From positions 496,001 through 560,000 of the forward strand of contig NZ_CP146284.1 of NCBI RefSeq assembly GCF_023744375.2: DNA of 64,000 nucleotides. Direction: 5' to 3'. Source of the DNA: Parabacteroides sp. AD58. Its GTDB lineage: Bacteria; Bacteroidota; Bacteroidia; Bacteroidales; Tannerellaceae. The notes below the pieces were generated by a model. That model saw only the letters and a program-made list of their open reading frames with translations. It was not told where the DNA came from and did no database searches. Positions 1 to 7,399 of this stretch are shown here, in pieces (the first letter of the stretch is position 1; every line of letters begins with the position of its first letter). The position numbers and the translations under genes are program-made.

Positions 1-253
1 CCGATATCGCCATGTTGTAAGCAATCCGGTACAACCAATTGGCAAAATTACCTTCTCCGCGGAAAGATTCCAATTGTCGGAATGCCTTGATGAATACATC
101 TTCCGTCAGTTCCTCTGCATCTTCCCGGTTTTGTACAATCCGGAAGATCAGAGCAAACAACGGTTGGCTGTATTTATCCAGCAGACAGGCGAAGCAACTG
201 GTATCGCCTGCCAGAATCCGGTTGATATAATATGTATCCGATAATCCTTCCAT
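1..253 (-). CDS. ECF-type RNA polymerase sigma factor, 3' end outside window
   Basis: The minus strand encodes the first 84 residues of an extracytoplasmic-function sigma-70 factor; the rest lies beyond base 1. The visible part is sigma region 2: it opens with GLSDTYYINRILAGDTSCFA, followed by a core with NREDAEELTEDVFIKAF and then NFANWLYRIAYNMAIS, which match the -10 recognition and core-binding helices of this family. The start ATG at 253 is the first in frame after a stop (TAA) about 50 bases upstream; another ATG five bases upstream is in a different frame. The gene diverges from the small membrane protein at 666, with about 410 bases of repeat-rich DNA between. No anti-sigma gene is visible on this side. 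Family assignment is firm; the regulon is unknown. Confidence 0.88.
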   Translation of the reverse strand, partial: MEGLSDTYYINRILAGDTSCFACLLDKYSQPLFALIFRIVQNREDAEELTEDVFIKAFRQLESFRGEGNFANWLYRIAYNMAIS

Positions 254-325
254 TTCATAATGATTGACGCAGGCTTGCCGGAAAGGTTACATGGCTTTAT
301 CAAATAATTTGAACGGGATACCACA

Positions 326-506
326 TTTTCCCCCGGAGATAAAGTCTGTAACCCCGGTTCCAAACTTCCGGATCCTATATGTAATTCTTTAGTTCACGGC
401 GTGAACTAAGTAAACCACGGCGTGAACTACTTAAACCACGGCGTGAACTAAGTAATCCACGACGTGAACTAAAGAATATATAATAGGGAAAGAAGTTTTC
501 CCCCGG
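326..506. repeat. Short direct repeats flanking the palindromic array
   Basis: An 11-base sequence, TTTTCCCCCGG, occurs at 326-336 and again at 496-506. Both copies are followed by AGA-rich sequence and then a similar CTG(T/A)A(A/C) stretch. They lie on either side of the array at 383-478, in the region upstream of the sigma gene. They could be a duplication around an inserted element or two copies of a regulator site. Nothing else recognisable lies between 254 and 665. Confidence 0.5.
383..478. repeat. Four-unit palindromic repeat array bounded by an inverted repeat
   Basis: Four imperfect units of 20-22 bases run from 391 to 474, each carrying a core like CACGGCGTGAACTA; the first unit is a palindrome (AGTTCACGGCGTGAACT). 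The whole array is enclosed by a perfect 15-base inverted repeat, ATTCTTTAGTTCACG at 384-398 and its complement at 463-477. On the minus strand the repeats happen to read through as a Ser-Arg-rich open frame, which is not a gene. The function is unknown; the spacing of about two helical turns would suit a DNA-binding protein, and the bounded structure also resembles a small non-autonomous mobile element. Confidence 0.75.
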
Positions 507-665
507 CAGAGTGGAAAGTTTCTGACAGGCAAAAACAAATTTACAAGGGGCGGCTACCCAAAAAAAATTGCCTGAAAGTTGTAACCATTCTGTTTCTCTT
601 GCGTCCATATTACAGAAGCTTCGGAAAACAAAGGTATTAATAACATAAAAATAACAGAAACGATT

Positions 666-1064
666 ATGATGGATTTTATTTCTATTCCGCTGGTTGTCGG
701 AATCATTTGTTACGGAATTTACAGTTTGTTTGAATTGTTCGTTCATAAGAAAGAACGGCTGATGATTATTGAGAAATTATCGGAAAAAGTAGATTGGACT
801 GTATTGGACGGGAAACTTCAGTTGCCAAGCTTTGCGCAAAAACGGGTATCCTTCAGTGCTTTGAAGATAGGTTGCCTGATGGCCGGCTTAGGATTAGGCT
901 TGTTGATCGGTTTTATTTTCCATACGTTTATATGTGTAAATTTCGAGGGTGACTGGCAAATGCTTTCTATGGCGTATGGAGCGTCGGTTTTATTATGCGG
1001 TGGTCTGGGACTGATCCTGGCATTTATTATCGAGAACAAGCTGGAAAAGAAGAATGATGAATAA
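666..1064 (+). CDS. Small inner-membrane protein, DUF6249-like
   Basis: This 132-residue protein has an N-terminal membrane helix (about residues 6-26), a charged cytoplasmic stretch that includes a KKERLMIIEKL segment, and two more hydrophobic helices (about 66-88 and 100-121), ending in a lysine-rich tail. The pattern fits the small DUF6249 membrane proteins often found beside ECF sigma genes in Bacteroidetes, and here it diverges from one. It could take part in sensing or in controlling that sigma factor, but this is inferred only from position. ATG at 666 or 669 may start translation. A strong hairpin with a T run follows the gene. Confidence 0.6.
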   Translation: MMDFISIPLVVGIICYGIYSLFELFVHKKERLMIIEKLSEKVDWTVLDGKLQLPSFAQKRVSFSALKIGCLMAGLGLGLLIGFIFHTFICVNFEGDWQMLSMAYGASVLLCGGLGLILAFIIENKLEKKNDE

Positions 1065-1142
1065 TTTTCTCAGGGAAGAAGAGGAAAACGGTTTTTAGCC
1101 GTCGCATAAAAAACTCTCGAGAATTGTTTTTGAAATAAACGG

Positions 1143-1208
1143 GAATCATTTCCATTCATACTTGTTCTCTTTCAAGAATGCGAGCATGAATGGAAATGAT
1201 TCTTTTTT
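1143..1208 (+). terminator. Rho-independent terminator after the small membrane gene
   Basis: A perfect 17-base inverted repeat (GAATCATTTCCATTCAT at 1143-1159 and its complement at 1186-1202) is followed by a run of six T on the plus strand. It separates the convergent genes ending at 1064 and 1207. Confidence 0.8.
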
Positions 1209-3453
1209 ATTTCTTAGGCTGATCGCCTAATGTGAACTTCAGAGTTCCGGCTTTTACCAGATCCTGATGAGAGATGGTATAACCTTTTAACTTCTTGCCG
1301 CCTGCCTGAATCGACTGGATGTAGATAGATTCAGGTGTAGCGTGTGAAGCTTCGATTACCAAATCTCCTGCCGGATAATATTTCTTGTCGAGATGAATCG
1401 TGATCTTATCGAATACCGGTGACGTCAGTACATAATCAGCATCACCCGGACAGGCCGGATAAAATCCCATCATCGAGAAGATAGCCCATGTAGACATGGT
1501 TCCGGCATCTTCGTTTCCAGGTACACCGTTCGGAGCATTGTGGTAGCCACTCTTCAGAATCTTGTGCACTTCTTTCTGAGTACGCCATTCTTCCCCTTTG
1601 AAATAACTGAACAGATACGGATAAGCGATATCGGGTTCGTTGGCAGGATCATAATTCCCATCGTCGAAAACGCCCTGTAATTTGTTGACGAACTTCTTGT
1701 TTCCTCCCATCAGTTTAGCCAGTCCTTTGATATCATGCGGTACATAGAAGGTATAATTCCAAGCATTTCCTTCGTGGAATCCCGGACTTGGCTCAAAGTT
1801 TTCGCCCTGTTTCGGATCAAAAGGTTCATAGAATTTACCATCCGGCAAAATCGGACGTAATGTACCGAAATCCTTGCAATAGTAATGTTTGTAACCCATT
1901 GAGCGGTCATAGAACAACTTCGCATCTTCTTTCTTTCCCAACGCTTCCGCAAACTGGCTGAGGTTCCAGTCGGCCAGATAATATTCCAAAGCATGGGAAA
2001 CAGAGTTGTCATATTGTTCGCGTAACGGAACATAGCCTAAAGAGAAATAATCATTGGCATCCGGACGAAGCAGATTAAATTCGCCAGGAGTTGTAGCTCC
2101 TTTACGCATGGCTTCATAGGCTGTTGTCGTGTCGAAATCACGTAAGCCTTTCATCCAGGCATCTACGATATAAGGGATTGAAGGATCACCTTCCATGGTG
2201 AATGTCTCCCGACCGTAAAGTTCCCATTTCGGTAACCATCCATTTTCCTTATACATATCAATCATAGTCTGGATAATATCCAACTGACGGTCCGGATACA
2301 GTAAAGTCATGAGTGAACTGACATTGCGGTAAGTATCCCACAACGAGAATACTGTATAACGGTTACCGCTTGTCTTACCTACTTCCAGGCTCTCCATCTT
2401 CGGATATTCACCGTTGACGTCCTGTAAAATATTCGGATGAATCAGCAAATGATACAGACCTGTGTAGAAGATTGTCTTTTCATCGTTCGTTCCGCCTTCT
2501 ACTGTGATGCGTGATAAATCGTCGTTCCACTTATCGCGGGCAGCAGAAGCAATCTTGTCGAAATCGAAACCCGGTTGTTCGGCTTTCAAGTTCTCGCGGG
2601 CGTTCTCGATACTGACGAATGAAACACCGATCTTTACCTCGATCTGTTCCTGTTCGGCTACATCGTATTTGAACCAGACACCTACGTCGTCTCCACTGAT
2701 TTCGCGGGTATATTTCGTGTATAGTTTGTATTTACCTGCATCAGCGTCCCACTGAGCCTCTACACCTTTCATCTCGCGTTGCTTTTTCCAATATCCTTTT
2801 TCCTTTGGAGCCTTGTTGACCTGCATAACGAAATAAATCGGAAAGACTGCTTGTGGGTTATAACAGAATGTTCCCATCAGTTTGCTTCCTTCGATTTCTG
2901 TATCACTGACAAAGCGGACAGTTGCACCGGTTTCGTTGGTCAGACCTTCTCCTAAATTGAGCAGGATATTCCCTTGTCCTTTCGGGAAAGTGAAGCGGCT
3001 TAATCCTGTACGAGGCGTAGCTGTGACTTCCGTCTTGATATTATATTTAGTCAGAATATTACTGTAATATCCCGGATGGGCTACTTCCTTTTCATAATGG
3101 CTGCCATATTCATGGTAATCTACTTTCAGCTCTCCGGAAGTCGGCATCAATAATAATCCTCCTAATTCGGGACAACCTACACCGCTCAGATTAACGTGAG
3201 CATAACCGGTGAAGAAGTCATTGTCGGATGTATAGGGTGTTGACCACCACCGACTGTCTTTATCAAACTCGTTGGTTTCTGACCCCATGACATTAAAAGG
3301 CGTCACACTCATCATTCCTTGGGGACAGACAGCTCCGGGGTTCGTAGTTCCGAAATTGCTGGTCCCGATAAATGGATTGACATAATCGACAGGCTGCTGT
3401 GCGAAAGCGAAACTTCCGCCACACAACAAGAGCGTCAATAATTGTTTTTTCAT
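1207..3453 (-). CDS. GH92 family alpha-mannosidase, exported
   Basis: A 748-residue protein with a signal peptide (MKKQLLTLLLCGGSFAFA, cleavage near residue 18) that places it in the periplasm or beyond. Family hallmarks are visible in order: an N-terminal FIGTSNFGTTNPGAVCPQ segment, GYAHVNLSGVGCPELGG, then in the catalytic (alpha/alpha)6 barrel HEGNAWNYTFYVPHD and GNEDAGTMSTWAIFSMMGFY. GH92 enzymes are calcium-dependent exo-mannosidases, mostly alpha-1,2/1,3/1,4/1,6, that trim mannose from N-glycans or yeast mannan; the linkage cannot be read here. It lies 40 bases downstream of a GH20 hexosaminidase on the same strand, which suggests joint action on N-glycans. Length is typical of the family. 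Confidence 0.93.
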   Translation of the reverse strand: MKKQLLTLLLCGGSFAFAQQPVDYVNPFIGTSNFGTTNPGAVCPQGMMSVTPFNVMGSETNEFDKDSRWWSTPYTSDNDFFTGYAHVNLSGVGCPELGGLLLMPTSGELKVDYHEYGSHYEKEVAHPGYYSNILTKYNIKTEVTATPRTGLSRFTFPKGQGNILLNLGEGLTNETGATVRFVSDTEIEGSKLMGTFCYNPQAVFPIYFVMQVNKAPKEKGYWKKQREMKGVEAQWDADAGKYKLYTKYTREISGDDVGVWFKYDVAEQEQIEVKIGVSFVSIENARENLKAEQPGFDFDKIASAARDKWNDDLSRITVEGGTNDEKTIFYTGLYHLLIHPNILQDVNGEYPKMESLEVGKTSGNRYTVFSLWDTYRNVSSLMTLLYPDRQLDIIQTMIDMYKENGWLPKWELYGRETFTMEGDPSIPYIVDAWMKGLRDFDTTTAYEAMRKGATTPGEFNLLRPDANDYFSLGYVPLREQYDNSVSHALEYYLADWNLSQFAEALGKKEDAKLFYDRSMGYKHYYCKDFGTLRPILPDGKFYEPFDPKQGENFEPSPGFHEGNAWNYTFYVPHDIKGLAKLMGGNKKFVNKLQGVFDDGNYDPANEPDIAYPYLFSYFKGEEWRTQKEVHKILKSGYHNAPNGVPGNEDAGTMSTWAIFSMMGFYPACPGDADYVLTSPVFDKITIHLDKKYYPAGDLVIEASHATPESIYIQSIQAGGKKLKGYTISHQDLVKAGTLKFTLGDQPKK

Positions 3454-3493
3454 GTTTGTCTGTTTATTTGTGTTTAAAATATATGTATGTTAA

Positions 3494-5680
3494 TTACCAG
3501 ATGACGATTTCATCTACGAAAATAAATCCGCCATTAGGCTTATTTTTCGCTTTTACTTGTAAATAGCGTGCTTTCCAGTTTCCGTTAAAGGTATATTCCT
3601 GGAAAATCAGATCCGGATTTTCGCGGGAAACGGTAGTCGGAATAATTCCCTGCGATGTGAAATTCTTCCCGTCTTCGGATGTCAGGATTTCTACCTGTTC
3701 AGGCTGATATACCCAAGGACCTTTCAGTTGCATCCATTTCGAAGAGACTTGATGCAGATCCATGACTTCGCCCAGATCAATGACACAGTCTAAATTGTCT
3801 GTGTAACCCTGCCAACGCTGGTCAAGATAAGTCAGTCCTCCTCGGTAACCATCAATAATGGCATTCATGCCTCCGGCCATATAACCCGGGTACAGACGGC
3901 TGTTGAAGCGGATGCTTTTCCCAATTCCTTTATGGTAATCAACGCGCTGCTCGGAAACTCGGTCCTGTAACTGACCGTCTACGAAGATGCCTGCTACAAT
4001 TTTAGCCGAGTCTTTGACAACAATCGGTTCCTGATAGATAGGTGAAGACGCTGTCGGGGTAGATCCATCTGTTGTATAGTGGATTTCAGCCGGATATTTC
4101 TCAGCATCCATGGTTACGCGGATTTCCTTCTTGACTGTATCTACAACCATGTCAAATTCCAGTTCGTTGGAAAGCGGGAAAGGATTCAATCCCATCCGTT
4201 GTAGGACTGGGATGTGTGCATTAACACGTGGTTTGAAATCTTGCCAATCCCGTTTTTCCTGCGGAGTCCAACCGATTTCTGCCACGGCAAGGGCACGAGG
4301 GAACATCATATACTCTAAATGTTCTGGAGTAGGAATATATTCAGTCCACGTATTCGCTTGTACACCCAGAAAATGCTTGGCTTCTTCGGCTGTCAGCGAA
4401 TCCTGAGGGATCGGATTGTAACTATATACTTTCCGGATCGGCGTATATCCGCCAATGGCTACCGGTTGATGTCGGGGATCAGCTTGATAGAAGTCGAAAT
4501 ACATATAATTGCCCGGCGTCATGATGACATCATGCCCCATACGTGCTGATTTGAATCCGGCCGCTTCACCACGCCATGACATAACAGTCGCTTCGGGAGC
4601 CAGTCCGCCTTCCAGAATTTCATCCCAACCGATCAGACGGCGGCCTTTGGAATTCAGAAATTCTTCAGCTTTATGGATCATGTAGCTTTGTAACTCATCG
4701 ACATTGGTGAGTTTCTCTTTCTTCATCAATGCCTGGCATTTCGGACAAGTTTTCCACGCATTCTTGGCTGCTTCGTCACCACCGATATGTATGTACTCAG
4801 AAGGGAAGAGTTCAATAACTTCTGATAGTACATTTTCCATAAACTCGAAAGTTTTCGGGTTGCCGATACAGAAATCACCTCCGGTATGTGACTTCCCGGC
4901 ACAACATAATTCGGGATAAGCCACGAATACTTCATCTGAATGGGACGGAAATTCAATTTCTGGAATAATAGTAATATGTTTCTCGGCGGCATAAGCTACT
5001 AATTCGCGGATATCGTCTTTGGTGTAATAACCACCATAAGCTCCTTTTGTCCCTTCTTTTACGTACTGACGATCTTTACCGTTATCCCACCATTCACGCC
5101 AATCAGATTGGGTTCGGAAGGCGCCCTCTTGTGTCAGTTTTGGATATTTGTCGATTTGCAGACGCCAGCCTCCAGCATCTGTGAGGTGAAGATGCAGGGT
5201 ATTCAGCTTGTAGTACGACATAACATTCATTAGCTTCTTGACTTCCTCTTTGTCGAAGAAATGACGGGAAACATCAAGATGCAGACCTCGATAGGGGAAA
5301 CGAGGATGATCATTGATCTTTACATAAGGCAATCCGTCAGGAGTAAGCAGTTGCAGTAAAGTTTGCTTGCCATAGAATAATCCGGTTTCTGTCTTAGCAA
5401 CCAGACGAACTCCTGCTCCATCAACTTCCAGACGATAGCCTTCATCTGGAATATCTGATGCATTCGGATCTACTTGAAAGTTTACTTTGTTGCTGGCCGA
5501 ACCTGCTCCGACAAGCATTGCATGACCAATTTTAAACATGCCATCCGATTGTGTCATTTCAAATGGCTCTGGTATCAGTTGAATTTGTGTTTCTACTGTT
5601 TGATTACAGGAGGTAAAAAAGACAGAACCAACCAGTAATGTTCCGCCTAGTATCTTACCCACACGTTTTGGTATTAGCAT
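3494..5680 (-). CDS. GH20 beta-N-acetylhexosaminidase lipoprotein with C-terminal F5/8-type domain
   Basis: This 728-residue protein begins with a lipoprotein signal ending VFFTSC (lipid-bearing Cys25), so it is membrane-anchored, in Bacteroidales often at the cell surface. It then has a GH20b N-terminal domain (about 30-130), the GH20 barrel (about 130-480) with the catalytic pair in HIGGDEAAK near residue 297, a chitobiase-type C-terminal segment (about 510-570, YTTDGSTPTASSPIYQ), and a final beta-sandwich resembling F5/8 type C (galactose-binding-like). The family removes terminal GlcNAc or GalNAc from glycans using the substrate acetamido group. It precedes the GH92 mannosidase by 40 bases and probably shares its transcript; together they fit N-glycan degradation. 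Confidence 0.93.
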   Translation of the reverse strand: MLIPKRVGKILGGTLLVGSVFFTSCNQTVETQIQLIPEPFEMTQSDGMFKIGHAMLVGAGSASNKVNFQVDPNASDIPDEGYRLEVDGAGVRLVAKTETGLFYGKQTLLQLLTPDGLPYVKINDHPRFPYRGLHLDVSRHFFDKEEVKKLMNVMSYYKLNTLHLHLTDAGGWRLQIDKYPKLTQEGAFRTQSDWREWWDNGKDRQYVKEGTKGAYGGYYTKDDIRELVAYAAEKHITIIPEIEFPSHSDEVFVAYPELCCAGKSHTGGDFCIGNPKTFEFMENVLSEVIELFPSEYIHIGGDEAAKNAWKTCPKCQALMKKEKLTNVDELQSYMIHKAEEFLNSKGRRLIGWDEILEGGLAPEATVMSWRGEAAGFKSARMGHDVIMTPGNYMYFDFYQADPRHQPVAIGGYTPIRKVYSYNPIPQDSLTAEEAKHFLGVQANTWTEYIPTPEHLEYMMFPRALAVAEIGWTPQEKRDWQDFKPRVNAHIPVLQRMGLNPFPLSNELEFDMVVDTVKKEIRVTMDAEKYPAEIHYTTDGSTPTASSPIYQEPIVVKDSAKIVAGIFVDGQLQDRVSEQRVDYHKGIGKSIRFNSRLYPGYMAGGMNAIIDGYRGGLTYLDQRWQGYTDNLDCVIDLGEVMDLHQVSSKWMQLKGPWVYQPEQVEILTSEDGKNFTSQGIIPTTVSRENPDLIFQEYTFNGNWKARYLQVKAKNKPNGGFIFVDEIVIW

Positions 5681-5737
5681 ACGAGTAAATTATTAATGAT
5701 TAAACGAATTCAGCAGATAGAGGTTATAATGTGTTCC

Positions 5738-7090
5738 TTAAGCTTGTTGCTGACGGAATTTTCGGAACTGCCTGATCAATACAATGGCTGTTACGATGGT
5801 TGCCGTCAAGTCCGCAATAGGAATACTAACCCACACTCCAAATGTACCCCAAATTCTTGGTAAAACAATTAAACACGGTACTAAAAATAACATCTGGCGT
5901 GTCAATGAGAGAAAAATAGCCGTTCTCGACAATCCTACCGATAAGAAAAAGTTCGTTGATACCATTTGGAACCCAACGATAGGGAAAACGGCAAATACTA
6001 TATGCAATCCGTAAACGGCTGCTGAAGTCAATTCTTCATCGGTGGTAAAGAAGCCGACAATAAATTCAGGGAAGAGGTGGCAGATCAGAAATCCAGTTGT
6101 AGCAACACCTACGCCCCATAAGGTGGTCAGTTTTGTGACGTCTATTACTCGATGATACTGGCGAGCTCCATAATTGTATCCGGCAATGGGTTGCATACCT
6201 TGGTTGAAACCCATAATAATCATGGCAAATAGAGAGACAATACGATTGACAATACCGTAGGCTCCAATAGCCATGTCGCCTCCGTGTTCTTTCAATCCCC
6301 AGTTGATCAATAATACAATCAGACATGAACATAAATTCATTAGAAAAGGAGACATGCCGATTGAGATAATACCTTCAACAAGTTCTTTATGAAGTTTATA
6401 AATTCCTTTATGGAAATGCAGCAGTTGTGATGGTCGGGCAAAATGGATGAGCTGGCCGATTAGTGATAGAAGCTGTGAAAAAACTGTTGCCCAGGCAGCT
6501 CCTTTGATTCCCCAATCTAAAACGAAAATAAACAATGGATTAAGCAGACAGTTAACTACTACAGACAACAAGGTCGCAAACATGGCCATCTTGGGATAAC
6601 CGGATGATCGCAAAACCGAATTTAATCCTAAGTACATATGGGTAATTACATTTCCATATAAAATAATTCTCATATAATCACGTGCATAGGAAATCGTTTG
6701 ATCGCTGGCACCGAAGAAGTAAAGAACGGGGTCTAAAAAGGCGAGGAATACGACTGAAAAGGCAATACCCATAATCAGATTCAACATAAATACGTTTCCT
6801 AATACATTATTAGCTCCATCATAATCTTTCTGTCCTAACTTGACAGATACAAGTGTTGAGGCTCCGACACCCACCAACGACCCGAAAGCTGCTGCCAAAT
6901 TCATCAACGGGAAAGTTAAGGCGAGACCTGCAATACCTAACGGACCTACACCATGGCCGATAAAAATGCTATCTGCCATATTATACAATGAGGAAGCAGT
7001 CATGGCGATAATCGCAGGAATAGCATATTGGGTCAATAATTTTCCAATAGGTTCTGTTCCTAAAATTAGAGGAGAATTTTTGTCAGACAT
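5738..7090 (-). CDS. MATE family multidrug/sodium antiporter
   Basis: A 450-residue, strongly hydrophobic protein with about twelve predicted membrane helices in two homologous halves, typical of MATE exporters. It contains SLYNMADSIFIGHGVGPLGIAG near the start and GFNQGMQPIAGYNYGAR at the beginning of the second half, both family landmarks. MATE proteins expel organic cations or other small molecules in exchange for Na+ or H+. The substrate is unknown. It lies 57 bases upstream of the GH20 gene and may lead a three-gene transcript with GH20 and GH92. Its promoter carries a perfect palindrome at the predicted start of transcription, so a repressor may control it. Confidence 0.9.
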   Translation of the reverse strand: MSDKNSPLILGTEPIGKLLTQYAIPAIIAMTASSLYNMADSIFIGHGVGPLGIAGLALTFPLMNLAAAFGSLVGVGASTLVSVKLGQKDYDGANNVLGNVFMLNLIMGIAFSVVFLAFLDPVLYFFGASDQTISYARDYMRIILYGNVITHMYLGLNSVLRSSGYPKMAMFATLLSVVVNCLLNPLFIFVLDWGIKGAAWATVFSQLLSLIGQLIHFARPSQLLHFHKGIYKLHKELVEGIISIGMSPFLMNLCSCLIVLLINWGLKEHGGDMAIGAYGIVNRIVSLFAMIIMGFNQGMQPIAGYNYGARQYHRVIDVTKLTTLWGVGVATTGFLICHLFPEFIVGFFTTDEELTSAAVYGLHIVFAVFPIVGFQMVSTNFFLSVGLSRTAIFLSLTRQMLFLVPCLIVLPRIWGTFGVWVSIPIADLTATIVTAIVLIRQFRKFRQQQA

Positions 7091-7129
7091 ATACTCAAAT
7101 CTTAAATCATATAACTAAAATCTTCTGCC

Positions 7130-7155
7130 TATACCGGAATCGGTATACAAAGATA
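7130..7155 (-). promoter_or_regulatory. Promoter of the MATE operon with overlapping palindromic operator
   Basis: On the minus strand a -7 box TATCTTTG (7155-7148) is directly followed by the palindrome TATACCGGAATCGGTATA (7147-7130), seven bases mirrored around GAAT. The palindrome would cover the transcription start, a usual place for a repressor operator. The regulator is not identified; no repressor gene is adjacent. The remaining DNA up to 7310 holds nothing else I recognise. Confidence 0.6.
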
Positions 7156-7310
7156 CGTATTTTTAAATGAAAGTCTTTGGTGACTCTTCTTGATTTTGTT
7201 GAAAAAACAGTTCTTTCTTATTCTTGTATTTTTAATTGATCGGTCTGTAACCAAGGGTTTAAGTAGTAATCTTAATGCATGCAAAAGTCGGGCCATCGAT
7301 ATGGATTATA

Positions 7311-7368
7311 AATAAGAAAAGTGGCGTCCTGGCTGAATCATTTGTAAATTACAGCCAAGACGCCACTT
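7311..7368 (-). terminator. Terminator of the FAD/Fe-S oxidase gene
   Basis: A long hairpin (AAGTGGCGTC, one mismatch, TGGCTG at 7319-7335, with its partner at 7352-7368) is followed on the minus strand by TTTTCTTATT. It sits about 30 bases after the stop of the gene ending at 7400. Confidence 0.75.
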
Positions 7369-7399
7369 GAAAGATTATAAGTTATGCCTGCCTTATTCC

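Noticed and set aside
383..478. CRISPR array
   Set aside because: Only four short units with no unique spacers between them, palindromic and bounded by an inverted repeat; no cas gene in the window.
375..746. Open frame with repeated Ser-Arg-Arg-Gly units on the minus strand
   Set aside because: It is a by-product of the palindromic array; no start signal, and it overlaps a better gene at 666.
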